Below, one piece after another: positions 1 to 11,305 of a stretch of 64,000 nt of DNA. The stretch lies in NCBI RefSeq assembly GCF_029227915.1, contig NC_079881.1, positions 27,753,501 through 27,817,500 of the forward strand. The letters are read 5' to 3'. The number at the start of each line of letters is the position of its first letter. Position 1 is the stretch's first letter. The position numbers were made by a program, and so were the translations under genes. Below the pieces are notes generated by a model. The model saw only the letters and a list, made by a program, of their open reading frames with translations. It searched no databases and was not told the origin of the DNA. Source of the DNA: Hydractinia symbiolongicarpus (lineage: Eukaryota; Cnidaria; Hydrozoa; Anthoathecata; Hydractiniidae).

Positions 1-2
1 TG

Positions 3-205
3 TACACATTCGACTATACGGGACAAGCCCGGGATTTACGGGAAATCGCGGGTTTTCGTTTGCCGGCGATTAAACCTCTTTCATAAAGCGTCTCATTAAA
101 AATGAAAACATTTTTGAGAACTACAAATCTCATTCGTTCTAGTGGTGCAGAAATAATTTGAAAAATCGTTCGGGGAATCAGTTTACTCCTTGGGTACTTT
201 CTTTA
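3..205 (+). repeat. Monomer class 'tacacattcgac' (acaag body, cataaagcg)
   Basis: Diagnostic sites are the head tacacattcgac, acaagcccggg, cctctttcataaagcg, gagaactac and a tail tcgttctagtggtgcagaaataatttg. It is the first unit of the 11-mer at 1-2233 and recurs at about 2236 and 5914, then from about 34.1 kb onward. A sister head, tacacaatcgac, appears from about 30.5 kb to the end of the window. Confidence 0.85.
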
Positions 206-408
206 TATACATTCAACTATACGGGCCAAGCCCGGGATTTACGGGAAATCGCGGGTTTTTGTTTGCCGGCGATTAAACTTCTTTTTTTCAGCGTCTCATC
301 AAAAATGAAAACATTTTTGAAAACTACAAGTCTTATGCGTTATAGTGGTGAAAAAATAATTTTAAAAATCGCTCTGGAAATGAGTATGCTCACAGGGTAC
401 ATGCTTTG
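206..408 (+). repeat. Monomer class 'tatacattcaac' (TTTATATAC head)
   Basis: The head is tttatatacattcaactatacg instead of tttgtatac. It normally follows a tail reading aatttgaaaaatcgttcgg with aatcagtttactc. This member is a chimera: its tail (gcgttatag, gctctggaaatgagtatgctcac) belongs to the class that normally precedes cattcgactatg monomers. The class occurs throughout the window. Confidence 0.8.
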
Positions 409-611
409 TATACATTCGACTATGCGGGCCAAGCCCGCGATTTGCGGGAAATCGCGGGTTTTCGTTTGCCGGCGATTAAACCTCTTTCATTAAGCGTCTC
501 ATCAAAAATGAAAACATTTTTAAAAACTACAAGTCTCATGGGCTTTAGTGGTGAAATAATAATTTAAAAAATCGTTCGTGAAATGAGTTTACTCCCTGGG
601 TACTTTCTTTG
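409..611 (+). repeat. Monomer class 'cattcgactatgcggg' with gggctttag tail
   Basis: Diagnostic sites are tatacattcgactatgcggg, gatttgcggg, cctctttcattaagcg, tctcatgggctttagtggtgaaataataattt. It nearly always follows a monomer ending gctctggaaatgagtatgctcacaggg, so the class boundary sits upstream of the TATAC start used here. This copy holds the perfect 10-bp GC dyad. Confidence 0.83.
434..458. other. Perfect 10-bp GC dyad in cattcgactatg-class monomer
   Basis: Here the mismatch of the ordinary dyad is repaired: CCCGCGATTT, a 5-nt loop GCGGG, then AAATCGCGGG, a perfect 10-bp inverted repeat. The same perfect form is at 2667-2691, 6345-6369, 14082-14106, 15096-15120, 16923-16947 and 17938-17962. 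All are in monomers with the cattcgactatg head, and I saw none beyond about 18 kb. Confidence 0.85.
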
Positions 612-1017
612 TATACTTTTGACTATACGGGCCGAGTCTGGGATTTACGGGAAATCGCAGGTTTTCGTTTGCCGGCGATTAAACTTCTTTTATTCAGCGT
701 CTCATCAAAAATGAAAACATTTTTAAAAACTACAAGTCTCATGCGTTTTAGTGGTGAAAAAATAATTTAAAAAATCGTTCGGGAGATAAGTTTACTCCCT
801 GGGTACTTTCTTTGTATACTTTTGACTATACGGGCCAAGCCCGTGATTAACGGGAAATCGCGGGTTTTCGTTTGCCGCCGATTAAACTTCTTTTATTCAG
901 CCTCTCATCAAAAATGAAAACATTTTTGAAAACTACAAGTCTTATGCGTTTTAGTGGTGAAAAAATAATTTAAAAAATCGTTCTGGAAATGAGTTTACTC
1001 ACAGGGTACTTTCTTTG

Positions 1018-1221
1018 TATACATTGGACTATACGGGCCAAGCCCGGGATTTGCGGAAAATCGCGGGATTTCGTTTGCCGGCGATTAAACCTCTTTCAAT
1101 AAGCGTCTCATCAAAAATAAAAACATTTTTAAAAACTACAAGTCTTATGCGTTTTAGTGGTGCAAAAAAAAATTTAAAAAATCGTTCGGGAAAAGAGTTT
1201 ACTCCTTGGGTACTTTTTTTG
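1018..1221 (+). repeat. Monomer class 'cattggac', 204 bp with A-run expansion
   Basis: The head is tatacattggac; the body reads gatttgcggaaaatcgc, and ATAAAAAC replaces ATGAAAAC. The A-run after ggtgc is 9 A, making this copy 204 bp (3 x 68). Because of that extra base the same reading frame continues into the next monomer, which explains the recurrent open frames of about 121 codons here and at about 3248, 6926, 9995, 17300 and 18519. I saw the cattggac head only upstream of about 24.7 kb. Confidence 0.85.
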
Positions 1222-1627
1222 TATACTTTTGACTATACGGGCCAAGCCCGGGATTTACGGGAAATTGCGGGTTTTCGTTTGCCGGCGATTAAACTTCTTT
1301 TATTCAGCGTCTCATCAAAAATGAGAACATTTTTGAAAACTACAAGTCTTATGCGTTTTAGTGGCGAAAAATTAATTTAAAAAATCGCTCTGGAAATGAG
1401 TATGCTCACAGGGTACATTCTTTGTATACATTCGACTATGCGGGCCAAGCCCGGTATTTGCGGGAAATCGCGGGTTTTCGTTTGCCGGCGATTAAACCTC
1501 TTTCATTAAGCGTCTCATCAAAAATGAAAACATTTTTAAAAACTACAAGTCTCATGGGCTTTAGTGGTGAAATAATAATTTAAAAAATCGTTCGGGAAAT
1601 GAGTTTACTCCCTGGGTACTTTCTTTG

Positions 1628-1829
1628 TATACTTTTGAATATACGGGCCGAGTCTGGGATTTACGGGAAATCGCAGGTTTTCGTTGCCGGCGATTAAACC
1701 TCTTTCATTAAGCGTCTCATTAAAAATGAAAATATTTTTGAAAACTACAAGTCTCATTCGTTCTAGTGGTGCCGAAATAATTTGAAAAATCGTTCGGGAA
1801 ATCAGTTTACTCATTGGGTACTTTCTTTA
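1628..1829 (+). repeat. Monomer class 'ccgagtctggg', 202 bp
   Basis: The body ccgagtctggg replaces ccaagcccggg and gcaggttttcg replaces gcgggttttcg, which weakens both GC dyads. This copy lacks one T (cgttgccgg), making 202 bp. The ccgagtctggg body occurs from 0.6 to 63.6 kb with various heads and tails and is one of the two basic body types of the array. Confidence 0.83.
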
Positions 1830-2032
1830 TATACATTCAACTATACGTGCCAAGCCCGGGATTTACGGGAAATCGCGGGTTTTCGTTTGCTGGCAATTAA
1901 ACTTCTTTTATTCAGCGTCTCATCAAAAATGAAAACAAGTTTGAAAACTACAAGTCTCATGCGTTTTAGTGGTGAAAATATAATTAAAAAAATCGTTCGG
2001 GAAATAAGTTTACTCCCTGGGTACTTTCTTTG
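1830..2032 (+). repeat. Monomer with 'acaagtttg' variant, AT dyad lost
   Basis: Head tatacattcaac with cgtgcc, gctggcaatt and atgaaaacaagtttg in place of atgaaaacatttttg. The substitution removes the right arm of the AT dyad. The acaagtttg or acaagttta form becomes very common from 28 kb onward, so from there many monomers carry only the GC dyad. Confidence 0.8.
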
Positions 2033-2233
2033 TATACTTTTGACTATACGGGCCAAGCCCGGGATTTACGGGAAATCGCGGGTTTTCGTTTGCTGGCGAT
2101 TAAACTTCTTTTATTCAGCGTCTCATCAAAAATGAAATCGTTTTTGAAAACTACAAGTCTTATGCGTTTTAGTGGTGAAAAAATAATTTAAAAAATCGTT
2201 CTGGAAATGAGTTTACTCACAGGGTACATTCTT

Positions 2234-4468
2234 TGTACACATTCGACTATACGGGACAAGCCCGGGATTTACGGGAAATCGCGGGTTTTCGTTTGCCGGC
2301 GATTAAACCTCTTTCATAAAGCGTCTCATTAAAAATGAAAACATTTTTGAGAACTACAAATCTCATTCGTTCTAGTGGTGCAGAAATAATTTGAAAAATC
2401 GTTCGGGGAATCAGTTTACTCCTTGGGTACTTTCTTTATATACATTCAACTATACGGGCCAAGCCCGGGATTTACGGGAAATCGCGGGTTTTTGTTTGCC
2501 GGCGATTAAACTTCTTTTTTTCAGCGTCTCATCAAAAATGAAAACATTTTTGAAAACTACAAGTCTTATGCGTTATAGTGGTGAAAAAATAATTTTAAAA
2601 ATCGCTCTGGAAATGAGTATGCTCACAGGGTACATGCTTTGTATACATTCGACTATGCGGGCCAAGCCCGCGATTTGCGGGAAATCGCGGGTTTTCGTTT
2701 GCCGGCGATTAAACCTCTTTCATTAAGCGTCTCATCAAAAATGAAAACATTTTTAAAAACTACAAGTCTCATGGGCTTTAGTGGTGAAATAATAATTTAA
2801 AAAATCGTTCGTGAAATGAGTTTACTCCCTGGGTACTTTCTTTGTATACTTTTGACTATACGGGCCGAGTCTGGGATTTACGGGAAATCGCAGGTTTTCG
2901 TTTGCCGGCGATTAAACTTCTTTTATTCAGCGTCTCATCAAAAATGAAAACATTTTTAAAAACTACAAGTCTCATGCGTTTTAGTGGTGAAAAAATAATT
3001 TAAAAAATCGTTCGGGAGATAAGTTTACTCCCTGGGTACTTTCTTTGTATACTTTTGACTATACGGGCCAAGCCCGTGATTAACGGGAAATCGCGGGTTT
3101 TCGTTTGCCGCCGATTAAACTTCTTTTATTCAGCCTCTCATCAAAAATGAAAACATTTTTGAAAACTACAAGTCTTATGCGTTTTAGTGGTGAAAAAATA
3201 ATTTAAAAAATCGTTCTGGAAATGAGTTTACTCACAGGGTACTTTCTTTGTATACATTGGACTATACGGGCCAAGCCCGGGATTTGCGGAAAATCGCGGG
3301 ATTTCGTTTGCCGGCGATTAAACCTCTTTCAATAAGCGTCTCATCAAAAATAAAAACATTTTTAAAAACTACAAGTCTTATGCGTTTTAGTGGTGCAAAA
3401 AAAAATTTAAAAAATCGTTCGGGAAATGAGTTTACTCCTTGGGTACTTTTTTTGTATACTTTTGACTATACGGGCCAAGCCCGGGATTTACGGGAAATTG
3501 CGGGTTTTCGTTTGCCGGCGATTAAACTTCTTTTATTCAGCGTCTCATCAAAAATGAGAACATTTTTGAAAACTACAAGTCTTATGCGTTTTAGTGGCGA
3601 AAAATTAATTTAAAAAATCGCTCTGGAAATGAGTATGCTCACAGGGTACATTCTTTGTATACATTCGACTATGCGGGCCAAGCCCGGTATTTGCGGGAAA
3701 TCGCGGGTTTTCGTTTGCCGGCGATTAAACCTCTTTCATTAAGCGTCTCATCAAAAATGAAAACATTTTTAAAAACTACAAGTCTCATGGGCTTTAGTGG
3801 TGAAATAATAATTTAAAAAATCGTTCGGGAAATGAGTTTACTCCCTGGGTACTTTCTTTGTATACTTTTGAATATACGGGCCGAGTCTGGGATTTACGGG
3901 AAATCGCAGGTTTTCGTTGCCGGCGATTAAACCTCTTTCATTAAGCGTCTCATTAAAAATGAAAATATTTTTGAAAACTACAAGTCTCATTCGTTCTAGT
4001 GGTGCCGAAATAATTTGAAAAATCGTTCGGGAAATCAGTTTACTCATTGGGTACTTTCTTTATATACATTCAACTATACGTGCCAAGCCCGGGATTTACG
4101 GGAAATCGCGGGTTTTCGTTTGCTGGCAATTAAACTTCTTTTATTCAGCGTCTCATCAAAAATGAAAACAAGTTTGAAAACTACAAGTCTCATGCGTTTT
4201 AGTGGTGAAAATATAATTAAAAAAATCGTTCGGGAAATAAGTTTACTCCCTGGGTACTTTCTTTGTATACTTTTGACTATACGGGCCAAGCCCGGGATTT
4301 ACGGGAAATCGCGGGTTTTCGTTTGCCGGCGATTAAACTTCTTTTATTCAGCCTCTCATCAAAAATGAAAACATTTTTGAAAACTACAAGTCTTATGCGT
4401 TTTAGTGGTGAAAAAATAATTTAAAAAATCGTTCTGGAAATGAGTTTACTCACAGGGTACTTTCTTTG
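2234..4468 (+). repeat. 11-mer higher-order repeat, copy 2, last monomer replaced
   Basis: It repeats the 11 monomers of 1-2233 in order. The eleventh unit differs: gccggcg, ttcagcctctc and atgaaaacattt replace gctggcg, ttcagcgtctc and atgaaatcgttt. The switch near 4320 is the trace of an exchange with a different monomer class. A cattggac-type monomer of 227 bp follows. Confidence 0.9.
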
Positions 4469-4634
4469 TAAACATTGGACTATACGGGCCAAGCCCGGGA
4501 TTTGCGGAAAATCGCGGGTTTTCGTTTGCCGGCGATTAAACCTCTTTCACTAAGCGTCTCATTAAAAATAAAAACATTTTTTAAAACTACAAGTCTCATT
4601 CGTTCTAGTGGTGCCGAAATAATTTGAAAAATCG

Positions 4635-4658
4635 AAAAAAAAATAATTTAAAAAATCG
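4635..4658 (+). other. 24-bp insertion creating a 227-bp monomer
   Basis: After aatttgaaaaatcg an extra nine A, TAATTT, six A and TCG are inserted before ttctgg. The insert is a second, slightly different copy of the A-rich stretch that ends each monomer, as expected from slippage or an out-of-register join between two monomer types. The monomer 4469-4695 is 227 bp. An identical insertion at 8313-8336 (monomer 8147-8373) comes from the 3678-bp duplication. Confidence 0.9.
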
Positions 4659-4777
4659 TTCTGGAAATGAGTTTACTCACAGGGTACTTTCTTTGTAAAC
4701 ATTGGACTATACGGGCCAAGCCCGGGATTTGCGGAAAATCACGGGTTTTCGTTTGCCGGCGATTAAACCTCTTTCAC

Positions 4778-7700
4778 TAAGCGTCTCATCAAAAATAAAA
4801 ACATTTTTAAAAACTACAAGTCTTATGCGTTTTAGTGGTGCAAAAAAAAATTTAAAAAATCGTTCGGGAAAAGAGTTTACTCCTTGGGTACTTTTTTTGT
4901 ATACTTTTGACTATACGGGCCAAGCCCGGGATTTACGGGAAATTGCGGGTTTTCGTTTGCCGGCGATTAAACTTCTTTTATTCAGCGTCTCATCAAAAAT
5001 GAGAACATTTTTGAAAACTACAAGTCTTATGCGTTTTAGTGGCGAAAAATTAATTTAAAAAATCGCTCTGGAAATGAGTATGCTCACAGGGTACATTCTT
5101 TGTATACATTCGACTATGCGGGCCAAGCCCGGTATTTGCGGGAAATCGCGGGTTTTCGTTTGCCGGCGATTAAACCTCTTTCATTAAGCGTCTCATCAAA
5201 AATGAAAACATTTTTAAAAACTACAAGTCTCATGGGCTTTAGTGGTGAAATAATAATTTAAAAAATCGTTCGGGAAATGAGTTTACTCCCTGGGTACTTT
5301 CTTTGTATACTTTTGAATATACGGGCCGAGTCTGGGATTTACGGGAAATCGCAGGTTTTCGTTGCCGGCGATTAAACCTCTTTCATTAAGCGTCTCATTA
5401 AAAATGAAAATATTTTTGAAAACTACAAGTCTCATTCGTTCTAGTGGTGCCGAAATAATTTGAAAAATCGTTCGGGAAATCAGTTTACTCATTGGGTACT
5501 TTCTTTATATACATTCAACTATACGTGCCAAGCCCGGGATTTACGGGAAATCGCGGGTTTTCGTTTGCTGGCAATTAAACTTCTTTTATTCAGCGTCTCA
5601 TCAAAAATGAAAACAAGTTTGAAAACTACAAGTCTCATGCGTTTTAGTGGTGAAAATATAATTAAAAAAATCGTTCGGGAAATAAGTTTACTCCCTGGGT
5701 ACTTTCTTTGTATACTTTTGACTATACGGGCCAAGCCCGGGATTTACGGGAAATCGCGGGTTTTCGTTTGCTGGCGATTAAACTTCTTTTATTCAGCGTC
5801 TCATCAAAAATGAAATCGTTTTTGAAAACTACAAGTCTTATGCGTTTTAGTGGTGAAAAAATAATTTAAAAAATCGTTCTGGAAATGAGTTTACTCACAG
5901 GGTACATTCTTTGTACACATTCGACTATACGGGACAAGCCCGGGATTTACGGGAAATCGCGGGTTTTCGTTTGCCGGCGATTAAACCTCTTTCATAAAGC
6001 GTCTCATTAAAAATGAAAACATTTTTGAGAACTACAAATCTCATTCGTTCTAGTGGTGCAGAAATAATTTGAAAAATCGTTCGGGGAATCAGTTTACTCC
6101 TTGGGTACTTTCTTTATATACATTCAACTATACGGGCCAAGCCCGGGATTTACGGGAAATCGCGGGTTTTTGTTTGCCGGCGATTAAACTTCTTTTTTTC
6201 AGCGTCTCATCAAAAATGAAAACATTTTTGAAAACTACAAGTCTTATGCGTTATAGTGGTGAAAAAATAATTTTAAAAATCGCTCTGGAAATGAGTATGC
6301 TCACAGGGTACATGCTTTGTATACATTCGACTATGCGGGCCAAGCCCGCGATTTGCGGGAAATCGCGGGTTTTCGTTTGCCGGCGATTAAACCTCTTTCA
6401 TTAAGCGTCTCATCAAAAATGAAAACATTTTTAAAAACTACAAGTCTCATGGGCTTTAGTGGTGAAATAATAATTTAAAAAATCGTTCGTGAAATGAGTT
6501 TACTCCCTGGGTACTTTCTTTGTATACTTTTGACTATACGGGCCGAGTCTGGGATTTACGGGAAATCGCAGGTTTTCGTTTGCCGGCGATTAAACTTCTT
6601 TTATTCAGCGTCTCATCAAAAATGAAAACATTTTTAAAAACTACAAGTCTCATGCGTTTTAGTGGTGAAAAAATAATTTAAAAAATCGTTCGGGAGATAA
6701 GTTTACTCCCTGGGTACTTTCTTTGTATACTTTTGACTATACGGGCCAAGCCCGTGATTAACGGGAAATCGCGGGTTTTCGTTTGCCGCCGATTAAACTT
6801 CTTTTATTCAGCCTCTCATCAAAAATGAAAACATTTTTGAAAACTACAAGTCTTATGCGTTTTAGTGGTGAAAAAATAATTTAAAAAATCGTTCTGGAAA
6901 TGAGTTTACTCACAGGGTACTTTCTTTGTATACATTGGACTATACGGGCCAAGCCCGGGATTTGCGGAAAATCGCGGGATTTCGTTTGCCGGCGATTAAA
7001 CCTCTTTCAATAAGCGTCTCATCAAAAATAAAAACATTTTTAAAAACTACAAGTCTTATGCGTTTTAGTGGTGCAAAAAAAAATTTAAAAAATCGTTCGG
7101 GAAATGAGTTTACTCCTTGGGTACTTTTTTTGTATACTTTTGACTATACGGGCCAAGCCCGGGATTTACGGGAAATTGCGGGTTTTCGTTTGCCGGCGAT
7201 TAAACTTCTTTTATTCAGCGTCTCATCAAAAATGAGAACATTTTTGAAAACTACAAGTCTTATGCGTTTTAGTGGCGAAAAATTAATTTAAAAAATCGCT
7301 CTGGAAATGAGTATGCTCACAGGGTACATTCTTTGTATACATTCGACTATGCGGGCCAAGCCCGGTATTTGCGGGAAATCGCGGGTTTTCGTTTGCCGGC
7401 GATTAAACCTCTTTCATTAAGCGTCTCATCAAAAATGAAAACATTTTTAAAAACTACAAGTCTCATGGGCTTTAGTGGTGAAATAATAATTTAAAAAATC
7501 GTTCGGGAAATGAGTTTACTCCCTGGGTACTTTCTTTGTATACTTTTGAATATACGGGCCGAGTCTGGGATTTACGGGAAATCGCAGGTTTTCGTTGCCG
7601 GCGATTAAACCTCTTTCATTAAGCGTCTCATTAAAAATGAAAATATTTTTGAAAACTACAAGTCTCATTCGTTCTAGTGGTGCCGAAATAATTTGAAAAA

Positions 7701-8467
7701 TCGTTCGGGAAATCAGTTTACTCATTGGGTACTTTCTTTATATACATTCAACTATACGTGCCAAGCCCGGGATTTACGGGAAATCGCGGGTTTTCGTTTG
7801 CTGGCAATTAAACTTCTTTTATTCAGCGTCTCATCAAAAATGAAAACAAGTTTGAAAACTACAAGTCTCATGCGTTTTAGTGGTGAAAATATAATTAAAA
7901 AAATCGTTCGGGAAATAAGTTTACTCCCTGGGTACTTTCTTTGTATACTTTTGACTATACGGGCCAAGCCCGGGATTTACGGGAAATCGCGGGTTTTCGT
8001 TTGCCGGCGATTAAACTTCTTTTATTCAGCCTCTCATCAAAAATGAAAACATTTTTGAAAACTACAAGTCTTATGCGTTTTAGTGGTGAAAAAATAATTT
8101 AAAAAATCGTTCTGGAAATGAGTTTACTCACAGGGTACTTTCTTTGTAAACATTGGACTATACGGGCCAAGCCCGGGATTTGCGGAAAATCGCGGGTTTT
8201 CGTTTGCCGGCGATTAAACCTCTTTCACTAAGCGTCTCATTAAAAATAAAAACATTTTTTAAAACTACAAGTCTCATTCGTTCTAGTGGTGCCGAAATAA
8301 TTTGAAAAATCGAAAAAAAAATAATTTAAAAAATCGTTCTGGAAATGAGTTTACTCACAGGGTACTTTCTTTGTAAACATTGGACTATACGGGCCAAGCC
8401 CGGGATTTGCGGAAAATCACGGGTTTTCGTTTGCCGGCGATTAAACCTCTTTCACTAAGCGTCTCAT
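4778..8467 (+). repeat. 18-mer (3678 bp) tandem duplication, right copy
   Basis: Direct repeat of 1100-4789. It carries the same private variants, including the ggaaaagag site (4868 region), the 202-bp monomer and the 24-bp insertion (8313-8336). I found no mismatch in the stretches compared, so this is among the youngest events in the window. After 8467 the sequence switches to attaaaaataaaaac and continues with different classes. Confidence 0.9.
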
Positions 8468-10494
8468 TAAAAATAAAAACATTTTTTAAAACTACAAGTC
8501 TCATTCGTTCTAGTGGTGCCGAAATAATTTGAAAAATCGTTCGGGAAATCAGTTTACTCATTGGGTACTTTCTTTATATACATTCAACTATACGTGCCAA
8601 GCCCGGGATTTACGGGAAATCGCGGGTTTTCGTTTGCTGGCAATTAAACTTCTTTTATTCAGCGTCTCATCAAAAATGAAAACAAGTTTGAAAACTACAA
8701 GTCTCATGCGTTTTAGTGGTGAAAATATAATTAAAAAAATCGTTCGGGAAATAAGTTTACTCCCTGGGTACTTTCTTTGTATACTTTTGACTATACGGGC
8801 CAAGCCCGGGATTTACGGGAAATCGCGGGTTTTCGTTTGCCGGCGATTAAACTTCTTTTATTCAGCCTCTCATCAAAAATGAAAACATTTTTGAAAACTA
8901 CAAGTCTTATGCGTTTTAGTGGTGAAAAAATAATTTAAAAAATCGTTCTGGAAATGAGTTTACTCACAGGGTACTTTCTTTGTAAACATTGGACTATACG
9001 GGCCAAGCCCGGGATTTGCGGAAAATCGCGGGTTTTCGTTTGCCGGCGATTAAACCTCTTTCACTAAGCGTCTCATTAAAAATAAAAACATTTTTTAAAA
9101 CTACAAGTCTTATGCGTTTTAGTGGTGAAAAAAAAATTTAAAAAATCGTTCGGGAAATGAGTTTACTCCTTGGGTACTTTTTTTGTATACTTTTGACTAT
9201 ACGGGCCAAGCCCGGGATTTACGGGAAATCGCGGGTTTTCGTTTGCCGGCGATTAAGCTTCTTTTATTCAGCGTCTCATCAAAAATGAAAACATTTTTGA
9301 AAACTACAAGTCTTATGCGTTTTAGTGGTGAAAAAATAATTTAAAAAATCGCTCTGGAAATGAGTATGCTCACAGGGTACATTCTTTGTATACATTCGAC
9401 TATGCGGGCCAAGCCCGGGATTTGCGGGAAATCGCGGGTTTTCGTTTGCCGGCGATTAAACCTCTTTCATTAAGCGTCTCATCAAAAATGAAAACATTTT
9501 TAAAAACTACAAGTCTCATGGGCTTTAGTGGTGAAATAATAATTTAAAAAAACGTTCGGGAAATGAGTTTACTCCCTGGGTACTTTCTTTGTATACTTTT
9601 GACTATACGGGCCGAGTCTGGGATTTACGGGAAATCGCGGGTTTTCGTTTGCCGGCGATTAAACCTCTTTCATTAAGCGTCTCATCAAAAATGAAAACAT
9701 TTTTAAAAACTACAAGTCTCATGGGCTTTAGTGGTGAAAAAATAATTTAAAAAATCGTTCGGGAAATAAGTTTACTCCCTGGGTACTTTCTTTGTATACT
9801 TTTGACTATACAGGCCAAGCCCGGGATTTACGGGAAATCGCGGGTTTTCGTTTGCCGGCGATTAAACTTCTTTTATTCAGCCTCTCATCAAAAATGAAAA
9901 CATTTTTGAAAACTACAAGTCTTATGCGTTTTAGTGGTGAAAAGATAATTTAAAAAATCGTTCTGGAATTGAGTTTACTCACAGGGTACTTTCTTTGTAT
10001 ACATTGGACTATACGGGCCAAGCCCGGGATTTGCGGAAAATCGCGGGTTTTCGTTTGCCGGCGATTAAACCTCTTTCAATAAGCGTCTCATCAAAAATAA
10101 AAACATTTTTGAAAACTACAAGGCTTATGCGTTTTAGTGGTGCAAAAAAAAATTTAAAAAATCGTTCGGGAAATGAGTTTACTCCTTGGGTACTTTCTTT
10201 GTATACTTTTGACTATACGGGCCAAGCCCGGGATTTACGGGAAATCGCGGGTTTTCGTTTGCTGGCGATTAAGCTCCTTTTATTCAGCGTCTCATCAAAA
10301 ATGAAAACATTTTTGAAAACTACAAGTCTTATGCGTTTTAGTGGTGAAAAACTAATTTAAAAAATCGCTCTGGAAATGAGTATGCTCACAGGGTACATTC
10401 TTTGTATACATTCGACTATGCGGGCCAAGCCTGGGATTTGCGGGAAATCGCGGGTTTTCGTTTGCCGGCGATTAAACCTCTTTCATTAAGCGTC
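8468..10494 (+). repeat. Mosaic of satellite monomers, about 10 units
   Basis: A run of the classes seen in the first 8.5 kb in a new order. The region uses attttttaaaactac variants, ttaagcttc near 9250 and ttaagctcc near 10270. It shows no internal multi-monomer duplication that I can see. The part from about 9.9 to 10.3 kb resembles 17.2-17.6 and 18.4-18.8 kb (same cattggac unit followed by gctggcgattaagctcc), so it is a relative of the later 6-mer. Confidence 0.8.
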
Positions 10495-11305
10495 TCATCA
10501 AAAATGAAAACATTTTTAAAACTACAAGTCTCATGGGCTTTAGTGGTGAAATAATAATTTAAAAAATCGTTCGGGAAATGAGTTTACTCCCTGGGTACTT
10601 TCTTTGTATACTTTTGAATATACGGGCCGAGTCTGGGATTTACGGGAAATCGCAGGTTTTCGTTTGCCGGCGATTAAACCTCTTTCATTAAGCGTCTCAT
10701 TAAAAATGAAAATATTTTTGAAAACTACAAGTCTCATTCGTTCTAGTGGTGCCGAAATAATTTGAAAAATCGTTCGGGAAATCAGTTTACTCATTGGGTA
10801 CTTTCTTTATATACATTCAACTATACGCGCCAAGCCCGGGATTTACGGGAAATCGAGGGTTTTCGTTTGCCGGCAATTAAACTTCTTTTATTCAGCGTCT
10901 CATCAAAAATGAAAACAAGTTTGAAAACTACAAGTCTCATGGGTTTTAGTGGTGAAAATATAATTTAAAAAATCGTTCGGGAAATAAGTTTACTCCCTGG
11001 GTACTTTCTTTGTATACTTTTGACTATACGGGCCAAGCCCGGGATTTACGGGAAATCGCGGGTTTTCGTTTGCCGGCGATTAAACTTCTTTTATTCAGCC
11101 TCTCATCAAAAATGAAAACATTTTTGAAAACTACAAGTCTCATGCGTTTTAGTGGTGAAAATATAATTTAAAAAATCGTTCGGGAAATAAGTTTACTTCC
11201 TGGGTACTTTCTTTGTATACTTTTGACTATACGGGCCAAGCCCGGGATTTACGGGAAATCGCGGGTTTTCGTTTGCCGGCGATTAAACTTCTTTTATTCA
11301 GCCTC
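10495..11305 (+). repeat. 4-mer tandem duplication (811 bp), left copy
   Basis: Four monomers, one lacking an A (catttttaaaactac), repeat at 11306-12140. The frames at 10540 and 10762 recur at 11351 and 11573 with the same translation. Shared markers are cgcgccaagcccggg and gaaatcgagggtttt. Confidence 0.87.

Larger units (their letters stand above)
1..2233 (+). repeat. 11-mer higher-order repeat, copy 1 (2233 bp)
   Basis: Eleven distinguishable monomers, starting tgtacacattcgac and ending with the unit before the next tgtacacattcgac at 2234. One monomer is 204 bp and one 202 bp, so the total is exactly 11 x 203. From 1 to about 2086 it matches 2234-4319; I noticed one mismatch (ggaaaagag against ggaaatgag near 1193). 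The window may start inside an array of these units, so the chosen phase is arbitrary. Confidence 0.92.
1100..4777 (+). repeat. 18-mer (3678 bp) tandem duplication, left copy
   Basis: The unit is 18 monomers plus a 24-bp insertion (18 x 203 + 24 = 3678). It repeats directly at 4778. Reading frames at 1605, 1782, 1841, 2391, 3248, 3838, 4015 and 4074 recur exactly 3678 bp later with the same translation. Upstream of 1100 the copies differ (caataag against cactaag) and downstream of 8467 they differ again, so the join lies within the shared 12 bp taagcgtctcat. Confidence 0.92.

Noticed and set aside
1015-1380. 121-codon frame covering two monomers with the same amino-acid pattern twice.
   Set aside because: It exists because the A-run in this monomer is one base longer (204 bp), which keeps the frame. 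Sister copies with a different A-run length lose it. This is an indel effect and not selection for a protein.
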